Of a stretch of 64,000 nt of DNA, positions 10,585 to 21,139 are shown in pieces. The translations under genes were made by a program, and so were the position numbers. Source of the DNA: Takakia lepidozioides (Eukaryota > Streptophyta > Takakiopsida > Takakiales > Takakiaceae). The notes below the pieces were generated by a model. The model made no database searches, had not been told where the DNA came from, and saw only the letters and a program-made list of their open reading frames with translations. Numbering within the stretch: position 1 is the stretch's first letter; each line of letters begins with the position of its first letter. The stretch spans positions 75,621,053 through 75,685,052 of the forward strand of contig CM060732.1 in assembly GCA_030704615.1 (NCBI GenBank). The letters run 5' to 3'.

Positions 10585-10683
10585 CTTTTTACAGTCTCTG
10601 CCATATTTCCGAAATGCTTGATAGAAGAGCTCCAGGTCCTCTTTGCTCCAGGGAGGTCCAAGGATGTCCGACAATTTGCGCTT
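10585..10683 (-). pseudogene. Isolated SANT/MYB exon of an ALWAYS EARLY (LIN-9-like) gene
   Basis: Ninety-nine bases between an acceptor (GGTGATCAG) and a donor (AAAAAG, then GTATCT) encode [20 protein letters not shown], then [13 protein letters not shown]. This matches the SANT domain start of plant ALY proteins, the LIN-9 subunit of the MuvB/DREAM cell-cycle complexes. The conserved tryptophan of the YGxDWKK motif is cysteine here. Neither the next SANT exon nor the DIRP domain is found in the surrounding sequence, so this is a lone fragment. Confidence 0.62.
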
Positions 10684-11555
10684 CTGATCACCAGCCCACC
10701 CACTCACCTCAGTCCCATAACTAGCATTCAAGCAGCATCAAAAATTGGATTTCACTCTTGCTCACGTTGGGTGTGCTACCCATCTGCCCAGTCCCAATGG
10801 CACCATTGCTCCTGGATATGGAATTTTGCCGGGATCCAACAACCTGCAACCTGACATTACCAGAATCAGACAAATTGTTCAATTGAATGCTTTTGATGAG
10901 GATGGATCTATAGGCAAAAACAGAAAGAGAAGAGGTGTGCTTGCCCTACTTTGATATTCTGAGTCCCCTTCAACAGCGGAAGGACAAAGGTGTGAAGGGT
11001 TGGGGCTTCTAGTGCAAGTGCTCTCGTTGCCTTCTGGAGGAAGGCATGCAGCCAAATCTAGCCAAGGTGACCACAATTCACCATATCCGTGAGTCAGATC
11101 TATGACACGTCAATTCATGATCTACCATATTTCGTGTCAATAGTGACGGCATATGGTTATATCCAAATTGCATCATTATCACCACGTTTGATAAAACAAT
11201 GGTCACAAAAATAATGGCCAAGAAGGCTGAAATATGGAAAAAGAGCAACCTTCAGCTTTGAATGTCAGTCTCACAGTTTGCATTTATTGTTTCCAGTGAA
11301 CACTGGTTATAGGGAGGTTATGGCAGACAGACAACAATTACAATCTAGTCAATGTAAGATTAGGTTTGAAACTTGGGTTTAGCTTCAAGCAGATGTGGGA
11401 CTTTTGCAACCAGACACAACCTGACATACCCTTCGTGCTCATGGAAAATCAATCATGGAGACTCACTGTGCGGGTCTGAAACAAGGAAGTAAGGTGTAAT
11501 CAAAGCTGCACTTTTCTTCTTTCCCACCCAATCACGAGTGAAAGTTTCCGATTCC
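10684..11555. other. No gene recognised
   Basis: Short overlapping open frames only. Confidence 0.5.
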
Positions 11556-11650
11556 GTCTGCAAGAAACTCCTCCCCAATTGTTGTCTTTCCGAATCATAG
11601 GTAATCTGGAGCTTGAAATCCGGCCCTTTTGGATGAATCTGGACCCACAC
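11556..11650 (-). pseudogene. Further OSB PDF-motif fragment
   Basis: The minus strand reads IHPKGPDFKLQITYDS, the same half-motif as at 6845-7111, followed by unrelated sequence. The upstream bases (AAGGAGCAGGGATCGAGTGTGG) match the bases before the other OSB terminal-exon copies, so the same duplicated segment is involved. FKHK has become FKLQ. Confidence 0.6.
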
Positions 11651-11698
11651 TCGATCCCTGCTCCTTCAGCTATCCAAGCTGTGCTTGCAAGGTGAACG

Positions 11699-11900
11699 AT
11701 GGCAGAAAACGCAGAGCTCCTGCAGTTGAAGAAGATCAAGATCCGGGCATTGCGGGCAGTTCCAAAAACGTTGGCGCGGCGATTTCTATTGCCCTATTTC
11801 TCGCGGGCCGTCCGGGCAGATTTCAAAGAAATTGACGACGACGATGACGTGGCTACGATGACGTGTGTACGATGATGTGGCGACGATGATGTGGCACTAA
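11699..11900 (+). other. Small basic open frame followed by a short GACGATGATGTGGC-type repeat
   Basis: ATG at 11699 opens about 58 codons (MAENAELLQLKKIKIRALR, then an Arg-rich part, then Asp-rich). The Asp-rich end is encoded by the start of a repeat of ACGATGATGTGGCG-like units at about 11832-11895. I do not recognise the peptide and cannot say whether it is real. Confidence 0.25.
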
Positions 11901-13440
11901 GGCACCCTATTCCTGCTCTACGCTAAACTAGCTTCCAACCTTCGGTCGTCGCTAGTAAATGTTACTTTCCATCTAGTGTACCTCGTTAAGTGTGACCTTT
12001 ATTATTGTTAGGGTAGGATATTTTTCCCTCCTTTACGGTTAGTTGTTATATATCTGTAAATGTTATGTTTTCCTTACTCTCCATGCATAACATTTAAAGA
12101 AGGCCGACTGTATTGAAAATGAATATGGATGGATATGTGCATGGCTATGATGATTGAAATAAGTTTTGTTTTGGTGAAATATCCTGTGTACAATTTCAAT
12201 TGTAGTAAAATTAATTCCAGTTGGAGGGAGAAAGTTCACAAGTTTTCTGCAAACTAGCATGTGTTGAAAATCAAATGTGCAGACTGGAAACCCATCATTC
12301 TGTCTGTGAACCGTAGCTGCAATGTACACAAGCGATTTTTAACACAGACAGGTCTACGCATGTTGGTGGGCTGGCGTCAGTGAGTCAACGTACAGGATTT
12401 GACTTGACCATCTGCCCATGCAACAATACCCAGAAGGATTTCGCTGTCACAGCGAGACCAGTTGTCATCAACCCCAGACTCATTCGAAGCTGGCGGTGAG
12501 TTTGGCAAGAGCCTGCCTCGCCACGGACTGACTGGATCCCTGATCTCCAGCTCCGCGCAGTGCACACTTGCGTGGATCCTCCCTTTCTTCGACTCGCTGC
12601 CTACTCGCCGCGTAGCTCCAACGCTACCTTACCTACTCTACATACCTACCTACTCTACCTACGCACAGAGAATGGATACAATCCCTCCTGACAGATGCTC
12701 TTCACTCGCGCGTCTTTCATCCTTTGGATGCTTCCTCGTGCTTTTCATTCATCGACCACTAAACCTATTGCTGGGTGCCATTGGATGAACGAAAATCCGC
12801 GCTGCTAGACCTAGGGACCGCGAGAGTAAAGTTGGAAAAAACTTTGGTTTGGTAGTAGGTACGTATCTTCAACAACGACGCGCCGCCAGCGATGGCCTGC
12901 CGGAGTTTGACCAACATATTCAGTCAACGGGAGGGTTCCCCTATTAATTATCAAATTACCCAAACCTCGACCTACCGTCAAAACATGATTACATGGAACA
13001 CGCTTCGAAATGCACTTTTTTTATCGAAGGAGCGTGTGCACGTGTTTGTAGGAAGCCAGGTAGGCACGTACAACTGTGACGGAGACGAGGTATGAGCCAG
13101 TTTCGTGGTTGCTCCAGTTACGACAAACTCCAGCTCCCCATGGCACTGTCTGATCGTCAACCGTTTCCACGCCAAACCCTATATATGTGTCTGCCTTCAT
13201 CAGTTCCGTTCCCACCTCCACTTCCAGCTGCTTATCAACCTCTCCTTCTTTGCTACCACGCACCGTCTGATATCAAGCAAGCGCACACGTTTATCTTCTC
13301 TTTGTAGTTGGATGCATAACTTCAGTTCGGACAATCAGCTGCTGCTACTATAGATCTGTGTTTCTGTACCCATCTGGAAAAGACGTCAAGTGGCACGCTC
13401 GCGATCTTAATCAATTTACATCTAGGAGCTCAAAGCCACA
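11901..13440. other. No gene recognised; upstream region of the LRR gene
   Basis: Only short overlapping open frames. A weak OSB-like stretch (AWADGQVKS) is legible on the minus strand at about 12385-12411. Close to the LRR gene there is a TATA-like CTATATATG at 13179-13187, about 260 bp before the LRR start codon. Confidence 0.45.
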
Positions 13441-13442
13441 AG

Positions 13443-14512
13443 ATGGGGCAAACTGGCAGGACATGGCAAACAAGGCGTACGACAGTGTTGCTGTTCTGTT
13501 CATTCGTCGTTGCACTGACCTCTCGCATTATTTCCACTGATGCCGCGAGTTGCTTGGCCGCCGAGAGAGATGCATTGTTGGCGTTCAAAGCGGGAATCAC
13601 GGAGGACAGCCAAAATGTGATCAGCGGGTGGGCGGCAACTGTCGATTGCTGCTCGTGGTGGGGAGTTCAATGTGACAACAAGGGTCATGTCGTGCAGCTT
13701 GATCTGTACCCTGGGGATGACACTGTGAACCTTGATGCTTACTTCTTCACGGGCACCATCTCGAGCTCTCTAGCTGCTCTACCACGGCTGCAGTACCTAG
13801 ATCTGAGCTATGCACAAAACTTGACTGGTGAAATTCCTGTAGGCATCGGCAACCTCGTGCACGTGACGTTTCTCAACCTCAGGAAAACAAGCTGACAGGA
13901 CCCATTCCTACCACTCTAGGTCATCTTCCAAATCTTGAGTTCATAGACCTGGCATATAACCAGCTCACCGGCTCCATCCCTGACTTTGTCGGTCCTCACA
14001 TCAACTACCTGATGTTCTCTGGAAACTCTCTGACAGGGACCATCCCAGCATCGTTGGGTCGACTGTCCAACATCACATGGCTCTACATTGATCAGAACGA
14101 GCTAACTGGAGGCATTCCCGAAGCTCTTACCCAGCTCGCAGCCACACTACAATTCGTGGACTTCTCGCAAAACAAGCTAACAGGGAAGCTACCCACAAAC
14201 CTGGGCGATCTGACGCATATTCAGAATTTAGACTTCTCATCGAATGGCTTGACTGGCCCCATTCCAGCAAGTATTGGCAAAATCAAGGGGCTCGGTAACC
14301 TCAGGCTCAACAACAACAAGCTGTCTGGGCACATCCCAGCGATCCTCGCAACACTGAAAGACTTGGTGGGTGTGGACCTGTCCTACAATCGTTTGACCGG
14401 ACCAATTCCTCAGGGCGCTCCCTTCTCCACATTTCCTTCGGACTATTTTGCGGGAAACCCCGGGCTGTGTGCCTCTCCACTCCCTGCCTGCAAGCACCGC
14501 CGTCTGCTCTGA
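13443..14512 (+). pseudogene. Secreted leucine-rich-repeat protein (DRT100/PGIP-like) with one frameshift
   Basis: An ATG at 13443 starts a protein with a hydrophobic signal segment (VLLFCSFVVAL) and the LRRNT cap CLAAERDALLAFKAG, then DCCSWWGVQC. Plant-type LRRs follow with the LxGxIP signature. At 13881-13884 the frame is lost: the sequence has AGGAAAACAAG where one more G would give NLRENKLTG. In the new frame the LRRs continue (GLTGPIPASIGK, SYNRLTGPIPQ) to a C-terminal Cys-pair cap (NPGLCASPLPACK) and a stop at 14512. There is no transmembrane or kinase domain. The family covers extracellular proteins such as polygalacturonase inhibitors and DRT100. A single-base sequencing error or a recent pseudogene would look the same. 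Confidence 0.88.
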
Positions 14513-14588
14513 TCTGCTCGGAATGTTTGGGGTAAATATACCCATTTGCAGTAGAGGGCTCCGCCATATATTTAAATATTTTACTACC

Positions 14589-14880
14589 ATCGGGTAGCTC
14601 AGCTGGATAGTGCACTCAATGGTAGCTCGTTTGGATGGCACCCAGGTGATTCTGGGTTCAAATCCTGCTATACCTTGTCGGGTGTAGTATAATCTTCTCC
14701 CCCCTCCCTTGGGCAGTGTTTGAGCCTCGGCGCCTCATGGCAAGGTTACCAGAAAGATGTTATTTTCTCCTCTCACTATAATTAAGGGCCCTGATTTGTG
14801 AGCAGTCAGCCGGGGTATTGATTCCCCTTTACAAAATAAATATTATCCCTTCATTCATTCATTACCCATTCATTCCGAAG
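14589..14880 (+). mobile_element. tRNA-derived SINE
   Basis: The head reads GGGTAGCTCAGCTGGATAG (A box, about 14592-14610) and TGGGTTCAAATCC (B box, about 14652-14664). The spacing is longer than in a tRNA. The 3' domain (TTATTTTCTCCTCTCACTAT, then AAGGGCCCTGATTTGTGAG) is shared with the minus-strand element at 5390-5627. The element ends in a short ATTC-rich stretch. It follows the LRR stop by about 75 bp. Confidence 0.8.
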
Positions 14881-16079
14881 GGAGGGTGGATGGTTATTCA
14901 GTTCCAGCAATTGTATCCTTCGTGTTATCATGTTGTGTTACATTATACTCACCTCCTGTCATGCAGTTCCCTTCAGTTCCGTTATATTCGCTTTCCCTCA
15001 GCTCCACCACATTTAGTTCATTCCCACTCAATTCTTTTTAATATTTATTACTTGCATTCGATTTTATTATTATTATTCCATTTATATTTCGGTTTTTTAG
15101 TTATTTTATTTATAATCCTACCCATATGGTAGTATCAATTGATGATACATTGTTGGCGATTGTTGGTTTGATTTGTTGTCTGATGGTCAAATGTTAAATG
15201 TATACCTAGTTGACGCATAAAATATTTATAAATATCAAGATATTCGAAATTACTTTCATATTGACGCTTTCTTTGGACTATATAGGGATAACTTACTCTT
15301 CATGCATTTATGGAAATAAAATAAAAATCGTTATGAGGGTTGCATATATAAATTTATAATATGACTACGAGTTGTGTTTGAAAAGATCAATAATTTTATG
15401 ATCTCATATAAATGGACAAATTATGTATTGAGTTTATTTTTATTTCGCCTCCAAACAAATGATAAAGCTACAATTACTATAAGTTTCCCCATAGTTATTT
15501 TACAACATATTTGTTGTTCGGAAAATAATTGACAATATTTATCATACAAATGTCTATTAACTACTGTTCTCGATAAGGAACGTGTAATATTTGGACAAGT
15601 GGCCACCCAAATCATGTTTAGTTGCGAGGACTATTGAATCGATATGCACCCAATCCATTCAAGAATAAAAATAGCCAACCCAGGCTAAATGTGTAAAGGG
15701 TGTCTCAATTGAAGTGACGTCTGCATAGGGCCACATGGCGGCGATTGCATGCAGGAGAAAATAAGAACCTGGAGCAAATAAGAAATGGCAAGTTGAACTT
15801 GAGCTATTGTGCATTGGAATTGGTGGACATAATGTTGATCTCAGTCTGTTCGAACATTTGCAGAAGTTCATTCAGGACACGTGCATGGCAAGGTTTTTTG
15901 CAATTGAAAGATGTGGGAGTCTGTCTCATCTGCATTTTCAAATGGTCATCAGGTTCTCATCAACAAGTGTTATATAGGCAAACATCTCCTTCAAGATTGC
16001 CCAACAGTGGTTAGGTTCGGTGTTATTGGCCAGATGTGGGATTATGTTGTTTTTCATAGACAAAACAAATTGAATCATC
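14881..16079. other. AT-rich, no gene recognised
   Basis: Long AT-rich stretch (especially 15020-15560) with no coding pattern on either strand. Confidence 0.55.
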
Positions 16080-16974
16080 GTTAGTACTAGTGTTGTGCGG
16101 TTCTTGCCATATTGAAGGAACCTCCGATTCCGGTTCCTTGGTATTTTTAAAGAGACGGTTCTGGTTCTGGATCCGGTTCTTTTTTATGAAACGGTTCCAG
16201 TTCCGGGTATTTTTTGGGAAGGAACCGGACGCTTCCAGTTTCCGGTTCCGGTTCTCTTTTTTTTGAATGTAAAAAATATTATTAAATTTTGATCGGTTTT
16301 ATAATATCTGAAAATGATTTGTGAATCCCATTAGTTATATAAAATATTTTGACCATGTTGAAAAGAAAAAAACACAACATTCATATACAAATTTATGAAA
16401 ATAATAATCATGCAATGTAAGCAAGTATAAATAATGTGTGTAGAGTACACAAAGAAATCATTCTATCTCAAACAACTCGGCCTCTGCAATCAACTCCTCA
16501 TTGTCATCTAAGAGGACTTCCTCACTGTTCAAAAACTCGTTCATGGAAGAGCTCACCAACACGAGAGACGATCCAACGTGTAAAATAAAAAATAAAAAAT
16601 CCACTGCCTACGTTGCTACCCCCCCTGAGCGCTGCGGCCTCCCCCACGCTGAGGATTTGCTCCCTCCCCTGCGCTGAAGTCGCGCTACTACAGCGATCAC
16701 GCAGGATTGGAGGTGAGAGACGACAGATCGCGGAGAGAGAAAAAAAAAAAAAAAAAAAAAAAACCCTAGTTCGGGAACCGGATCCGGAACCGCCACTGAC
16801 CCCCGGTTCCGGTTCCAGCAGGCTGGTTCCTGGAAAAACCAATACCCGCCGATTCCGGTTCTGGAACCGGCTCGTCCTTGCTCCCCCGGTTCCGGTTCCA
16901 GTACCGCCCAGGAACCGGAACCGGAACTGGCGGTTCCAAACTGCCTAAGTGGGTACGCACACACTGGTTAGTAC
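16080..16974. mobile_element. Non-autonomous hAT element with 8-bp target site duplication
   Basis: The octamer GTTAGTAC flanks both sides (16080-16087 and 16967-16974). Inside, the ends are imperfect inverted repeats: TAGTGTTGTGCGGTTC at 16088 and, on the reverse strand from 16966, CAGTGTGTGCGTACCC. Arrays of GGTTCCGGTTCC-type motifs occupy both subterminal regions (about 16097-16255 and 16770-16938). An 8-bp duplication, short inverted ends and subterminal motif arrays are the hallmarks of hAT transposons. The 879-bp body has no transposase frame, only AT-rich sequence and a 23-bp A run at 16741, so it must have been moved in trans. Confidence 0.85.
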
Positions 16975-18285
16975 CTTCTGTCTGCGTACTTTGTGAGCAC
17001 CATTTAGCTCATCCAAGGGCTGGGTTTAACGTTCTTTGTGTGGGCTCCACCAACTCCCATAGGTCTTCACGTGTCAGCATGTCATGAGATTGAAGCCCAA
17101 GGATTGTAGTCTGGGCTCCTTCTGGGCTCCTTCCATGAGATTATAAAAAATAATCTAGCCCATTTGAAAAATGTATTTTAAAATTGCATAGAAAATGGTT
17201 TGATGACTAAATTCAAGTTGTCGAATTGAATTTTTTGAGGTGAGATGCCCTCCATAATCCGAATATGGCACCCAAGGACCCCTCCCCAAAAAAACAGACC
17301 AAAATTCAAAAACTGAGATGATGTTTTGTATGTGAAATTTGGGGGGTTTGTAAATTGTCATGGTTGGTTTCTTTTCCAGTAACCATGAGGTGATATTAGT
17401 TTCTAATTCCTTTGGTAAGTAGGTGCACATTAACATTACATAGTGTCTTGTCCACTTTTTCTGGCATTTGACATTTGAGCCCTAGATGTTATTTCAAGAT
17501 TGACACTTCACCTGCCATGTGGACAGGTCAACGCTGGATTTCCAGACCCCTGGCACTCTGAGAAATTATAGGGAGCGGAGCCTTTATTATTTTAGGGAGC
17601 TGTAAACTCCCACGCGTGCTTCTCCCTAACCCACTCGCTTTACCTTAAGGAATCACTTCCTTCCACTGTCATCCACAAAATTGGATCATGGGAGAAGACT
17701 GACGCGATTAATTCGGATCAGGCCGTCGTTTAGGGGCCAAACCCAACCATCCTTAACACCTACTACAAAACCCAAAAAAAGAAGAAAAAGACAAAAAACA
17801 CTTACTGTCCATGATGCTTAACTCCATTCATCAATTATCTTTCACCAACGGTGTTGAGATTCAAATTCATCCTACGCCTTACGACGCACCACGTGTTTGA
17901 AATTAATGTAAATCATCGCATAATCCATGGACTTACATCCATCCACAATTTAATTATGTGGGATCCATTGGAGATTCATTTACAAAGTTGATCTCAAAGT
18001 ATCCACATTCATCCATAAATTTGGACCACATAAAGAACATAAAGAGCAAACAACCCAGGGACCCACTCAAGATATGAGGTCTAAAGGTCCTTCCATGCAA
18101 CTGAATCCCTAGTCCCTGCTAAAAGCACGGTCAATAAATTCAACGATCACTTTTACAGCGACTCGGAAAGCGGACCGGCCTTTTTCTCTAGGTGAACTTC
18201 TAAATTTGCGGTCAGGGCATGTGGAAGGAGGCTCTAAGAGTTTTGCACTTTAGTGTAACCAGGTATGAGGGGTATCATGATAGCA
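16975..18285. other. No gene recognised
   Basis: Only short open frames on both strands, and no motif. Confidence 0.5.
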
Positions 18286-18985
18286 GAGCTCCATTATTCT
18301 TGAATCAAGCTCTGATTACTCGTGGTATGTACTCGTGATACTGCTATCAAGCTCTAATTACTCGTGGTACTCGAGATCATATTGCTATCAAGCTATGATT
18401 ACTCGTGTTACTCATATATTGCTTTAATCAAGCTCCGATTATTGGTGGTACTCGTGATCATTCGGCTATCAAACTCTGATTACTCATGGTACTTGTGATC
18501 CTGCTATCAAGCTCCAATTACTCGTGTTACTCTGATACTTCTATAATCAAGCTCTGATTACTTGTGGTACTCGTGATCGTTCTATCAAGGCGCTCTAATT
18601 ACTCGTGGTACTCGGGATCCTGCTATCAAGCTCTGATTACTCGTGTTACTCTGATATTGCTATAATCAAGCTCCGATTACTCGTGGTACTCGTGATCATT
18701 GTGCTATCAAACTCTGATTACTCGTGGTACTTATGATCCTGCTATCAAGCTCTAATTACTCGTGGTACTCGGGAGCATATTGCTATCAAGCTTCGATTAC
18801 TCGTGTTACTCTGATTCTGCTATAATCAAGCTCCGATTTCTCGTGTTACTCGTGATCATGCTATCAAGCTGATCTAATTACTCGTGGTACTCTGCTATCA
18901 AGCTCTGATTACTCGGGTTATTTGTGTTACTGCTATAATCAAGCCATTAATTATGGAATTATACTACTATCAAGCTCTGCTAGTA
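18286..18985. repeat. Minisatellite, about 18 units of about 40 bp, with higher-order structure
   Basis: Units begin ATCAAGCTCTGATTACTCGT and vary in their second half (GGTACTCGTGATC versus GTTACTCTGATA). Unit starts fall near 18304, 18346, 18388, 18428, 18468, 18506, 18547, 18584, 18626, 18665, 18706, 18744, 18785, 18826, 18863, 18897, 18938 and 18969. The variant order near 18420-18515 recurs near 18658-18752, giving a larger period of about 238 bp (six units). Confidence 0.92.
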
Positions 18986-19086
18986 TGTTTACCAATGGTC
19001 AGTTATTATGGTAGTCGTGTAAATGTCGACATCTCTATCAAACTACCAGTAGCAGGTCGTAGTGGGCATTCAATAGACACATGCTG

Positions 19087-19738
19087 AACCCTTAATCGGC
19101 CAAGTGGGCGTTTGACTTTTCCCCCTAAATTGACCCCCTTGGAGGAAAATCAATAATAGGCAGCGAGTTTTTAAAATTTCCCAAAAGTGACCGGGCATAT
19201 CGTGGCCACCTAGGACCTGCAGAAAACTGCCCAAATTGCGGGCCAATCGGCGCAAATCGGGCCAAACACCATCGTTGACAGTGGGGCCCAATATTCCAAC
19301 ATGTGGTTATATATATATATAATAGTTTTATATATTTTGGCTAACGGGACGAACTCTGTTTCATCTGAAAGTTGGCGCACTTCAAGCAGGAAACATCCTC
19401 CACGTAATGCAGGAAAAATCGGTGGATTTCGCCTAGTAGGGACCAGGTGGTAGTTGGTCAAAGTGGGGAGGGAGAAAGAGATTTGCAACACGACACCTGC
19501 ACACGACACAACGGACACCTGCAACACGCAGAGAGACCAAAGCACGAAGCAAGAATTCACGCGGGAGAGAGCCTACTATGCCTTAACTGCGAAATGCCTC
19601 ATTGCAAAGGACTTGGCACTCCACTTCGGCCCCCATTCAATGACGCAGATTTCACCAAAAACGCCCAAAATCCAAAAAAATTATTAATTGTCAAAGTTTT
19701 CAACGGCCCGTTGTGGCCCTAGTGGTCGATTAAGGGTT
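19087..19738. mobile_element. Putative TIR element of about 650 bp (MITE-like)
   Basis: The left end AACCCTTAATCGGCCA at 19087 and the reverse complement of the right end at 19738, AACCCTTAATCGACCA, agree at 15 of 16 bases, with weaker similarity further in. No transposase frame is present and no clear target duplication was found, so the family is unassigned. Confidence 0.55.
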
Positions 19739-19787
19739 AATTTGTCTGCCCAAAGGTGCGCTACAAAAGCGATGACTCGGCGGCAGG

Positions 19788-20190
19788 CTGCCCCCGGGGA
19801 AGTCACTCCTTGTCACTTGTATAGGGCATGTGAGCTAAATGGATATTTTGTAAGGGGATATTACTTTTACTTTGGGTATTTCTTAGTACCATATAATTAC
19901 ATAATTTTGTAATATGGTGAATTTTGGCATGCTATTTTAATAATAATTTTTTGTTTCAACCAAATATTAGACACCCTATATTAATTTATTATTTATTATT
20001 TATTTATTTAGTGGTTACAAGACAAATGAATTTATTATTTGGTTGAAATAAATTCATTTAAAGCATTCACATCATCAGCATTCAAAGTATAAACGTTTTG
20101 CGTTCTATCGAAAATCATAGTGACTGAACTAATATGTGAGTCTACATCTACTCACTTGTTGTCGATATGATCATATTTGAATTGAGGCTG
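19788..20190. repeat. Dispersed repeat, copy 1
   Basis: Starts CCCCCGGGGAAGTCACTCCT and matches the second copy from 22708 over long stretches (CACTTGTATAGGGCATGTGAG; TATAATTA, then TAATATGGTGAATTTT; TATAAACGTT, then CATAGTGACT). It contains an internal AT-rich inverted repeat (TTGTTTCAACCAAATA near 19954 and TATTTGGTTGAAATAAA near 20036) that is absent at the same point in copy 2. Confidence 0.75.
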
Positions 20191-21080
20191 CCCCCGCCCC
20201 ATACATGGAAGTACTAAGTGTATCCAAGCAGATTTTGTCCGTTTCCTCCTAATTTAAACCGTGGGACGGGCACATGGAATTACGCTATGTAGCAAGATTC
20301 AAATCAAGAATCAACTTGGTCACACTATCAGACTGGTACATGGCATGGGTTCATAAATAATACAACGAAATTATGTTGACAGTTTATTATAATGTTCATT
20401 TCAAACATTTTTTTTTCATTTCTGCCTTGGCGTGGACGTGACGAAATATTTTTGGGACTGAGTGCAGATGTGACAACAAATACAATGTCCACAGAGAATC
20501 ACCTGGCTACAAGTATGCAACATATTGTGCAATATGGCGATCAGACGGTGCAATATGGCAATATGGACTAGGTAGCCTACTACCGGACACAGTCGTCAAG
20601 GAGGGCCGAGCCGTGGATTCTTGAAAAGTCAATCTTGCCATCCACTTTCCTACCTCCCTACACTACTGATTACTACTGATTTTACTACCTCCCAATTCCC
20701 CCCTATGTGATGTTGTCTCTCTAGCACTATAGTTGTTTCAATGTCGTCTCACAGTTTTCAATGTCCACGTTACAGTTGCAGGAAACCTTTTAGCAGGCAT
20801 GTGATCTAAGAGAAGCTTGTTTGCTATGAAGAATTCAAGAAATCATTGTGTAAAAATGGCTCGAGGTTCTAGGATATCTGCTTCTTACGTGGGAACCTTC
20901 ATCCAACCTCGCTAATGCATCTGACAAAGTCCAAGAGTTTCATCAACGATATCTAGCTAAGCCTCGCGCTACACGTCAATAAGACGTCACAACGATGATG
21001 TTAGCCAAGTTAGCTTCAAGATGAAGACTCCACATTCAATGTACCTGATACACGCTGAGGAGGGAGGAGCACCACACATC
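20191..21080. other. No gene recognised
   Basis: Only short open frames. The last part (from about 21000) is the upstream region of the recombinase-like relic. Confidence 0.5.
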
Positions 21081-21082
21081 AG

Positions 21083-21090
21083 TATATATA
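21083..21090 (+). promoter_or_regulatory. TATA-box-like element before the recombinase relic
   Basis: TATATATA lies 50-57 bp before the ATG at 21140, with a C/A-rich stretch between. Position and sequence fit a plant core promoter. Activity is inferred only. Confidence 0.4.
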
Positions 21091-21139
21091 GCTACACTTC
21101 CAGCACTCTTGCATCTTGTAGTTCCACACGCATGCAACG

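Noticed and set aside
6845-11650. A single functional OSB or ALY gene spanning the mosaic
   Set aside because: OB-fold and DIRP exons are missing and phases between the fragments do not agree, apart from the two OSB half-motif exons.
14589-14670. Possible tRNA gene before the SINE body
   Set aside because: A-B spacing is too long and no cloverleaf closes; the shared 3' domain shows a SINE.
16522-16964. Several open frames rich in Gly/Thr/Pro on both strands
   Set aside because: They are translations of GGTTCC arrays and the A run of the hAT element.
18286-18985. CRISPR-like array
   Set aside because: Units are contiguous imperfect tandem repeats without unique spacers, in a eukaryotic genome.
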